DNA from: Bacillus benzoevorans
GTDB lineage: Bacteria > Bacillota > Bacilli > Bacillales > Cytobacillaceae
Length of the DNA stretch: 64,000 nucleotides
Assembly (NCBI RefSeq): GCF_014207535.1
Contig: NZ_JACHGK010000010.1
Coordinates: forward strand, 62,001 to 126,000
Direction of reading: 5' to 3'
The position numbers and the translations under genes were made by a program. The notes under the pieces are model-generated. The model made no database searches, was not told the origin of the DNA, and saw only the letters and a list, made by a program, of their open reading frames with translations. Within the stretch, counting starts at the first letter, position 1. Each line of letters begins with the position of its first letter. Below are positions 58,856 to 64,000 of the stretch, one piece after another.

Positions 58856-59626
58856 TTGATTTTTTTCATATTTGTAATAGGTTTTTTAGGTTCTCTGATC
58901 TCAGGTATGTTAGGCATTGGAGGAGCCATTATCAATTACCCGTTATTACTGTATATTCCGCCTTTACTTGGTTTTTCATCCTTTTCTCCGCAGGAAGTCA
59001 CAGCGATGAGTTCAGTACAAGTATTTTTTACGACACTGGCAGCTATGGTATCTTTTCGAAAAGGAGAGTACATTCATAAATCTCTCGTTGCTACAATGGG
59101 GACTTTTATGATTACTGGGAGCTTTCTAGGGGGATTTGGTTCTAAATTATTACCAGAAGAAGCGATCAATATTACTTATACTATGTTAACAATTATGGCG
59201 GTTATCTTAATGTTTGGATCAAATCAACAGAATGAACATGAGAATGATAGAAAGGTTCAGTTTAATAAAAAACTGGCAGGATCGCTAGCATTCTTGATCG
59301 GGGGCGTATCAGGAATTGTTGGTGCAGGAGGAGCTTTCATTGCTGTTCCTGTCATGACAAGCATTTTAAAAATTCCAATGCGTACAGCCATTGCTTCTTC
59401 TCTAGTTATTACATTTATTTCTTCCATTGGTTCTGTTATAGGTAAATTAATGGGCGATGATATTTTATTGATTCCAACAATTACGTTAATCACAGCCAGT
59501 ATCATTTCAGCTCCTTTAGGCACCATGTTGAGCAGGCATATTCATGTTAAGATCCTGAAGGGTATACTGACTTTTTTGTTAATGGTATCTATCTTGCAAA
59601 TATCATTATCCATTTTTAATTCATAA
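58856..59626 (+). CDS. TauE/SafE-family sulfite/organosulfonate exporter
   Basis: A 256-residue membrane protein with about eight helices in two TauE repeats: GFLGSLISGMLGIGGAIINYPLLLY at the start and AFLIGGVSGIVGAGGAFIAVPVM mid-protein, plus AIASSLVITFISSIGSV. The family exports sulfite, sulfoacetate and similar anions. TTG 58856 is the start since GGAGAGG lies 5 nt upstream; the frame is open to 58808. A role in removing sulfite made by the persulfide dioxygenase downstream is plausible. Confidence 0.87.
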   Translation: MIFFIFVIGFLGSLISGMLGIGGAIINYPLLLYIPPLLGFSSFSPQEVTAMSSVQVFFTTLAAMVSFRKGEYIHKSLVATMGTFMITGSFLGGFGSKLLPEEAINITYTMLTIMAVILMFGSNQQNEHENDRKVQFNKKLAGSLAFLIGGVSGIVGAGGAFIAVPVMTSILKIPMRTAIASSLVITFISSIGSVIGKLMGDDILLIPTITLITASIISAPLGTMLSRHIHVKILKGILTFLLMVSILQISLSIFNS

Positions 59627-59680
59627 TGTAAGAACCCAAACACTAATAACAGCAAAAATAGAATATAGCACAAAGTAAAC

Positions 59681-59724
59681 AAAAGGTGAAGTCACTGCAA
59701 ATCGTAGGGTACTCACCTTTTTTG
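59681..59724 (+). terminator. Terminator of the TauE/SafE gene
   Basis: AAAAGGTGA pairs with TCACCTTTT (59681-59689 with 59713-59721), T-run after. Confidence 0.8.
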
Positions 59725-59819
59725 TGTATAGGTCAGCTTGATTGATGACTTTGATTCAATTACCGTATGGCTTGAGGATTAATTATAACCGCTAAAAACA
59801 ACTTTAATAGTAAAAAGTG

Positions 59820-59871
59820 TGTTAGATTATCTGACAAAAACCACCAAAATAAATTTTGACGGTTATATAAT
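59820..59871 (+). promoter_or_regulatory. Shared bipartite promoter, copy A (cynS operon)
   Basis: TGTTAGATTATCTGACA (59820-59836), two bases, a 26-bp dyad with AACCACCAAAAT and ATTTTGACGGTT (59839-59864), one base, TATAAT (59866-59871) and GTGATTA. The space between dyad centres is about 23.5 bp, roughly two helical turns. The predicted leader to cynS is about 47 nt. Confidence 0.82.
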
Positions 59872-59924
59872 GTGATTAACAAGTTAGTAATCAATCAAAT
59901 AAATGAAGTGGGGGAATAGACAAG

Positions 59925-60368
59925 ATGAGAACTATACAAGTACAAGAAATGATTCTAGAAGCAAAAAAGGAAAAAGGACTTACTTTCTCACGAATTGCTG
60001 AAACAATTGGCCGTTCAGAAGTATGGACAACTGCAGCACTTATGGGACAACATACTATGGATGAAAAAGAAGCGAAGGAAGTCATTGATCTTTTAGAATT
60101 ACCGGAAGATGTAGCAAAATTTCTACAAACAATCCCTTACAGAGGTGCAACACTTTCGATGCCGCCAAGCGATCCGACGATTTATCGTTTATATGAATTG
60201 ATTTTAGTATACGGTGAAACGATTAAGACATTAATTCATGAGAAATTTGGGGATGGAATCATGAGTGCAATCGATTTCAGCATGGATATGGATAAACAGG
60301 AAGATCCAAAAGGTGATCGAGTAGTTATTACTTTAAATGGGAAGTTTTTACCATATAAAAAATTTTAA
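59925..60368 (+). CDS. cynS: Cyanase (cyanate hydratase)
   Basis: A 147-residue cyanase: cyanate + bicarbonate + 2 H+ gives NH3 + 2 CO2 (through carbamate). The N-terminal helix-turn-helix-like domain (GLTFSRIAETIGRSEVWTTAALMGQ) and the C-terminal catalytic part are complete. The active-site residues Arg88, Glu91 and Ser114 have the same spacing as Arg96, Glu99 and Ser122 of E. coli CynS. AGTGGGGGAA precedes the ATG. It starts an operon with the rhodanese-persulfide dioxygenase and OsmC genes. The needed bicarbonate could come from DabAB. Confidence 0.97.
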   Translation: MRTIQVQEMILEAKKEKGLTFSRIAETIGRSEVWTTAALMGQHTMDEKEAKEVIDLLELPEDVAKFLQTIPYRGATLSMPPSDPTIYRLYELILVYGETIKTLIHEKFGDGIMSAIDFSMDMDKQEDPKGDRVVITLNGKFLPYKKF

Positions 60369-60382
60369 GGGGGGCATCATTT

Positions 60383-61510
60383 ATGACCATATCAATTAAC
60401 GCAAATCAATTAAAAGAAAGGATGGATGCAGAAGAGGGGGTCGTCATTATGGATTTGCGATCAGCCTTAGCCTATGAAAAATGGCATATCGAAGGCAAAC
60501 ATGCTGATTCTCGGAATATGCAGTTTCTCAAGATGAAGGAATTAGGATCAGCTGTTACTGAAACCATTCCACTTGATAAAAAAATTGTAACGGTTTGTGA
60601 GCAAGGCCATTTGGCTGAAAGAGCAGCGAAAATTCTTGAAGAGTTTGGATATGATGTAGCTTACTTATCTGGTGGTATGCAGGCATGGTCTGAGTTTTAT
60701 GAAACGGTTCCTGTATATATAAACGAATCAGTGAAATTGTATCAAGTCATCCGTCATGCAAAAGGATGCCTCTCTTATCTAGTGGCCTCCGGCAACGAAG
60801 CAGTAATTGTCGATCCAAGCCGACATATTGACCTTTATCAAAAATTAGCTAAGGCATTAAACGTTTCACTCCGCCATGTTGTAGATACCCATCTGCACGC
60901 AGATCATATTTCCGGCGGCAAAGTGTTGGCGGATGTAACAGGTGCCAACTATTGGATTGCAGAAGAAGAAATGATACACGCCAGAAAGGAATATACACCG
61001 CTTCCTGATAAAAAGAAACTTCCTTTCGGTCAAGGAAACTTAGAGCTAATTAGTGTGAAGACACCAGGACATACGGGTGCTAGTACATGTTTGCTTATAG
61101 ACGATCAATATTTCTTGACTGGAGACACTTTGTTTGTGAATGGACTTGGCCGACCTGATTTAAAGGGACGGGCAAAAGAGATGTCAGAAATACTTTTTCA
61201 AACAGTGAATAAGATTTTAAATTTGTTAGACGAAGATGTGAATATTCTGCCCGGGCATTTTGCCCACCCGTCTGAAATTAATGAACAAGGCTTTATTGGA
61301 GAATCTTTTGCCAAGATAAAAGCACAAACTGAATTACTGAATGTCCAAGATAAAGAGCAATTTATCTCTACTATTATGGAGCGACTTGGAGATACGCCTC
61401 CTAATTTTGAACGTATTACGCAAATCAATCAAGGGAAACGTGAAGCCGATCCAAGTGAACAAACTCAGCTTGAAATTGGACCAAATCTATGTGCAGTAGG
61501 AAATCATTAA
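60383..61510 (+). CDS. Rhodanese-persulfide dioxygenase fusion (ETHE1/CstB-like)
   Basis: A 375-residue two-domain protein. Residues 1-110 form a rhodanese domain with the sulfur-carrying Cys72 in VCEQGHLAERA. Residues 115-330 are a metallo-beta-lactamase domain of the ETHE1 type: H170-x-H172-x-D174-H175, H230 in TPGHTGAS, D248 in TGDTLF and H292 in LPGHF. Such proteins oxidise persulfides to sulfite and move sulfane sulfur to acceptors. The usual order is MBL first, rhodanese last; here the rhodanese leads. AAGGGGGG precedes ATG 60383, 14 nt after cynS. It links cyanate removal to sulfane-sulfur disposal. Confidence 0.9.
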   Translation: MTISINANQLKERMDAEEGVVIMDLRSALAYEKWHIEGKHADSRNMQFLKMKELGSAVTETIPLDKKIVTVCEQGHLAERAAKILEEFGYDVAYLSGGMQAWSEFYETVPVYINESVKLYQVIRHAKGCLSYLVASGNEAVIVDPSRHIDLYQKLAKALNVSLRHVVDTHLHADHISGGKVLADVTGANYWIAEEEMIHARKEYTPLPDKKKLPFGQGNLELISVKTPGHTGASTCLLIDDQYFLTGDTLFVNGLGRPDLKGRAKEMSEILFQTVNKILNLLDEDVNILPGHFAHPSEINEQGFIGESFAKIKAQTELLNVQDKEQFISTIMERLGDTPPNFERITQINQGKREADPSEQTQLEIGPNLCAVGNH

Positions 61511-61548
61511 AATAAAAAAATAGAACGATATTTTAGGAGGAAGAAGAC

Positions 61549-62619
61549 ATGGAAAAAACAACAAAAGCATTGGAACCGATTGATGCATCAGGATTAAAGG
61601 ATTTAGTGAAAAAGGCAGAAACAACACCTGAAAATTATAAAATTGTATCCAAAGCAGTCACAATCAATAAAGGTGGATTTTTAAATGATACACTGGTCCG
61701 CGATTTAACCCCGGTTGTAATTGATGAACCATGCCACTTGTTTGGCACAAATTCCACTCCAAATCCATCCGAGCATGTATTAGCGTCATTAGGTGCCTGC
61801 CTGGCCGTTGGCTATATGGCCAATGCGACAGCGATGGAGATTCCATTGGAAGAACTTCGCTTGGAACTGGAAGGAGACATGGACATTTCTCCTGTGTGGG
61901 GTGTGGCGAAAACACCGGGAGAGCAAGTGGCTGGATTCACTGAAATTCGGGTTAATGCTTTTATAAAAGGGGACTTCACACCAGAACAAGAAGCAACAAT
62001 GCAAGAAAAAGTACTTAGATGGTCACCGGTAGCTAATACGATGCGCAACAATGTTAACTTGGCAGCCCTATTACATGTATCCGAGGGAAAAGAAGATAAA
62101 GTTTTAGAGCCAATCGATGGAGCAGGATTAAAAGATTTAGTGCAAAAAGCAGAAGCGACACCAGAAAACTATCGGGTTGTTTCTAAAGCAGTCACAATCA
62201 ATAAAGGCGGATTTTTAAATGATACATTTGTCCGCGATTTAAATCCAGTAGTAATTGACGAGCCATGCCATTTATTTGGTACAAATTCAACACCAAATCC
62301 GTCCGAACATGTATTAGCGTCATTAGGAGCATGTCTGGCGGTCGGCTATATGGCCAATGCGACAGACATTGGAATTCCATTAGAAGAACTTCGTTTGGAG
62401 TTAGAGGGAGACATGGATATTTCACCAGTATGGGGTGTGGCGAAAACACCAGAAGAGCAAGTGGCTGGATTTACTGAAATTCGGGTAAAAGCTTATATCA
62501 CAGGTAATCTAACAGCAGAGCAAGAGAAAATAATGCAAGAGAAAGTATTAAGATGGTCCCCTGTAGCGAATACGATTCGCAATAACGTCAATCTAGTAGC
62601 TCATTTAAATCTAGCTTAA
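61549..62619 (+). CDS. Tandem-duplicated OsmC-family protein
   Basis: A 356-residue protein made of two nearly identical OsmC/Ohr-type domains; the repeat unit is 534 nt (61570-62103 and 62104-62616). Each copy keeps the Cys of LASLGACLAVGYMANAT, but the second, resolving Cys of OsmC is replaced (RWSPVANT where the family has a Cys before PV). Another Cys lies in DEPCHLFG. OsmC proteins reduce organic peroxides or handle persulfides. Normally two separate chains make the dimer; here it is one chain. TTAGGAGGAAG precedes the ATG. It closes the cynS operon. Confidence 0.9.
   Translation: MEKTTKALEPIDASGLKDLVKKAETTPENYKIVSKAVTINKGGFLNDTLVRDLTPVVIDEPCHLFGTNSTPNPSEHVLASLGACLAVGYMANATAMEIPLEELRLELEGDMDISPVWGVAKTPGEQVAGFTEIRVNAFIKGDFTPEQEATMQEKVLRWSPVANTMRNNVNLAALLHVSEGKEDKVLEPIDGAGLKDLVQKAEATPENYRVVSKAVTINKGGFLNDTFVRDLNPVVIDEPCHLFGTNSTPNPSEHVLASLGACLAVGYMANATDIGIPLEELRLELEGDMDISPVWGVAKTPEEQVAGFTEIRVKAYITGNLTAEQEKIMQEKVLRWSPVANTIRNNVNLVAHLNLA
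61570..62616 (+). repeat. Internal tandem duplication of 534 nt within the OsmC gene
   Basis: Copy one at 61570-62103 and copy two at 62104-62616 agree over almost their whole length at protein level and closely at DNA level, pointing to a fairly recent in-frame duplication. Confidence 0.9.
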
Positions 62620-62668
62620 TACTCGAGAATTATAGTTTTATACTGAAAAAAGTAAAGAATCTATTAAG

Positions 62669-62697
62669 AAGCTGATCGTTAAAGGTCAGCTTTTTTT
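62669..62697 (+). terminator. Terminator of the cynS operon
   Basis: AAGCTGATC pairs with GGTCAGCTT around GTTAAA, then a T-run. Confidence 0.9.
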
Positions 62698-62813
62698 AAC
62701 GTTTGAGAACTTCTACTTTGACTGGAATATTATCATTTGTAAATATAAGGAATATACAAAAACATGAAGCGGAACGATCAGGTGTTTTAATAGAAGAAAC
62801 TAGTCAAGAAAAG

Positions 62814-62848
62814 GAACGTCTGCTTAAGGAAAAGCAGACGTTCTTTCA
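62814..62848 (+). terminator. Hairpin, probable terminator
   Basis: GAACGTCTGCTT pairs with AAGCAGACGTTC (62814-62825 with 62832-62843), TTT follows. Confidence 0.65.
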
Positions 62849-62850
62849 AG

Positions 62851-62878
62851 TGAAACCTGTAACTAGCATGGGTATAAT
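62851..62878 (+). promoter_or_regulatory. Promoter of the Amj gene
   Basis: TGAAAC (62851-62856), 16 bp, TATAAT (62873-62878). The -35 is sigma-M-like but the -10 is not, so a sigma-A promoter with weak -35 is more likely. Confidence 0.4.
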
Positions 62879-63007
62879 CTAAATGGAGAGAGTCCTTCAG
62901 TTTTCCTCAGCAATTGGGCCATTTAATTGCATAACACTTTCGATAAAATTGGATATTTATGTTAAATTTGAATTATTAAGAATAGAAGAAAAGTGGGTGT
63001 AAGGTAA

Positions 63008-63799
63008 TTGAGTTCACAAATCATCATTGTTTTAATCTTAAACTTTATAATATCTTTGATAGGGACTTTGGCGTATTCTGTCCGAATGGTTGGTGTTAGA
63101 ACAGGCAAAATAGCTGTTTCATTTGCAGTATTTAATATCTTATCGTTAGTATCAAGAATGGCGGTGACATTTCAAATTCCGTTATTAACCAAATATGTAG
63201 AACATAACTCTGATTCGAATGATTTATTACATATATTTAATGTCATAATTTTAGTATCGGGTATTGCTACAATTGTTGGTGCTTTTTTAATTCCAACATT
63301 TCAAAGGATTTTTTATAAAGGGGTATTAAATTTCTCTGTCGAACGGTCAATTCCTAAACTTGTTATCCATAGTTTTTCAAAAGCTGGAGTTAATTACATA
63401 AAGGATTGTGTCGCAATCCCCGTAAAAGAGAATATAACAGGATTGAATTTAAGGAAATTACCTACAAAAATAATCATTTATAATCTCATTGCAGTTGCCT
63501 TATTAACGGTTGGGGCCTTAGCACCAATATATGCAGGTAGTATCGCTCCAGATTTAAGAGCAACATGCGTTACTTTATCTTCCATCATAAATGGGATTGC
63601 AACGATTCTCATGTCCATATTAATAGACCCGCAGTTATCGGTTATGACGGATGATGTGATAGAAGGAAAATGCACAGAAGAAGATTTTCGTGCAGTTGTG
63701 ATTGGGATGGTAGGAAGTAAAACATTGGGAACATTCGCATCGCTATTACTAATTATTCCTGCTTCGTATTTGATTGTATTTATTGCAAAAGTTATATAA
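63008..63799 (+). CDS. amj: Amj-family alternative lipid II flippase
   Basis: A 263-residue membrane protein with about six helices matching the Amj/YdaH (DUF2837) family of Bacillus: LIGTLAYSVRMVGVRTGKIAVSFAVFN at the start, VGAFLIPTFQRIFYKGV, and a C-terminal IVIGMVGSKTLGTF region. Amj moves lipid II across the membrane when MurJ is missing; in B. subtilis it is induced by sigma M. The start is TTG 63008 with AAGG a few bases upstream. It appears monocistronic. Confidence 0.9.
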   Translation: MSSQIIIVLILNFIISLIGTLAYSVRMVGVRTGKIAVSFAVFNILSLVSRMAVTFQIPLLTKYVEHNSDSNDLLHIFNVIILVSGIATIVGAFLIPTFQRIFYKGVLNFSVERSIPKLVIHSFSKAGVNYIKDCVAIPVKENITGLNLRKLPTKIIIYNLIAVALLTVGALAPIYAGSIAPDLRATCVTLSSIINGIATILMSILIDPQLSVMTDDVIEGKCTEEDFRAVVIGMVGSKTLGTFASLLLIIPASYLIVFIAKVI

Positions 63800-64000
63800 G
63801 ACTCTTTTTTATAACAAGGATACACTTCTTGTTGTACTAATGGGTAGCTAGAGTTCAATAAGCGCGTGCTATCTCCAGTACCACTGATCTGCAACAATCG
63901 GGCACATTCGAAGAAATGCGTTTATTTTGGTTTTGGGTCATATCGTAGAATAAGAATTAAAGTAGTGAATTGAGAATCCTCTCGATTGACGGAGGAGGGA
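63800..64000. other. Right-edge non-coding stretch
   Basis: A weak AACAAG/CTTGTT hairpin at 63823-63843 could end the Amj transcript. The rest shows no supported frame. GGAGGAGG at the very end could be the ribosome site of a gene beyond the window. Confidence 0.4.

Larger units (their letters stand above)
62620..63007 (+). other. Non-coding region between the cynS operon and the Amj gene
   Basis: The 388-bp gap holds the cynS-operon terminator, a second hairpin with 12-bp stem at 62814-62843, and a TATAAT at 62873-62878 with TGAAAC 16 bp upstream as probable promoter of the Amj gene. A 45-codon open stretch over the second hairpin has no start codon and is not called. Confidence 0.5.

Noticed and set aside
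62851..62878. Sigma-M promoter for amj, as known in B. subtilis
   Set aside because: TGAAAC is present but CGTC at the right spacing is not; TATAAT is found instead.
62720..62880. 45-codon open stretch before amj
   Set aside because: No start codon with a ribosome site and it contains a 12-bp hairpin with T-tail.
1..64000. CRISPR arrays, tRNA or rRNA genes, intact insertion sequences, prophage genes
   Set aside because: Looked for regular repeats, cloverleaf ends and transposase or phage products; none found beyond the isolated elements reported.

Overview
The window reads as a chromosomal segment of a low-GC, spore-former-type Firmicute, most probably a soil member of the Bacillaceae. This rests on Bacillus-style Shine-Dalgarno sequences, frequent GTG/TTG starts, U-tailed intrinsic terminators after most units, and family members typical of Bacillus (OpuA with a fused binding protein, seven-gene Mrp, YndM/DUF2512, Amj, YwjF-type Fe-S protein, MpsC). 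I cannot name the genus from sequence alone. No rRNA, tRNA, CRISPR array, prophage or complete insertion sequence was seen.

Layout. 1-9.4 kb holds small independent units: the end of a polyprenyl synthase, a SET protein with a small zinc-ribbon protein, a truncated haemoglobin behind an Fnr-like box, an FMN-split-barrel protein, a berberine-bridge-like flavoenzyme, a MATE exporter, a 2-hydroxyacid dehydrogenase, an acetate-transporter-family protein and an EamA transporter. 9.5-18.6 kb is osmotic and ionic homeostasis: the OpuA glycine betaine importer and the complete mrpABCDEFG Na+/H+ antiporter operon. 19.4-24 kb is the DabB-DabA (MpsA-MpsB) inorganic-carbon uptake complex with MpsC. A CobW GTPase, YndM, acetate kinase and a PTS enzyme I without ptsH follow.

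29.5-48.4 kb is a catabolic block. It contains an aromatic-acid MFS importer, an acyl-CoA dehydrogenase with its own EtfBA and an ETF:menaquinone oxidoreductase-like Fe-S protein, a LysR and a PucR-type regulator, an acyl-CoA ligase, a thioesterase, a PaaX repressor, and 3-hydroxyacyl-CoA dehydrogenase, enoyl-CoA hydratase, thiolase and CoA-transferase genes. Together these make one complete beta-oxidation route for a CoA-activated acid, possibly an aryl-alkanoate. 48.7-50.9 kb carries a flavodiiron protein and an Fnr-type regulator whose promoter has both a well-placed Fnr-like box and a perfect Fur-type 7-1-7 box.

51.2-62.6 kb is the most interesting part. It contains an NrtA/CynA-like ABC importer whose binding protein is a predicted Tat-exported lipoprotein with its own tatA, a CGNR zinc-finger regulator, an acyl-CoA-dehydrogenase-like flavoprotein lacking the usual catalytic Glu, an FNT channel, CBS-like and DUF302 proteins, a TauE/SafE exporter, cyanase, a rhodanese-persulfide dioxygenase fusion and a tandem-duplicated OsmC protein. 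Three units of this island, on both strands, share an almost identical promoter: a 17-bp dyad TGTTAG-N5-CTRACA, a 26-bp dyad, then TATAAT, all with identical spacing. I read this as one co-regulated system for importing cyanate (or a related C-N-S compound) and disposing of it together with reactive sulfur. The regulon is seen in the sequence; the substrate is inference.

A second notable signal is a structured element at about 36.54-36.69 kb that resembles the guide-RNA (omega RNA) right end of IS200/IS605-type TnpB elements but has no tnpB beside it.
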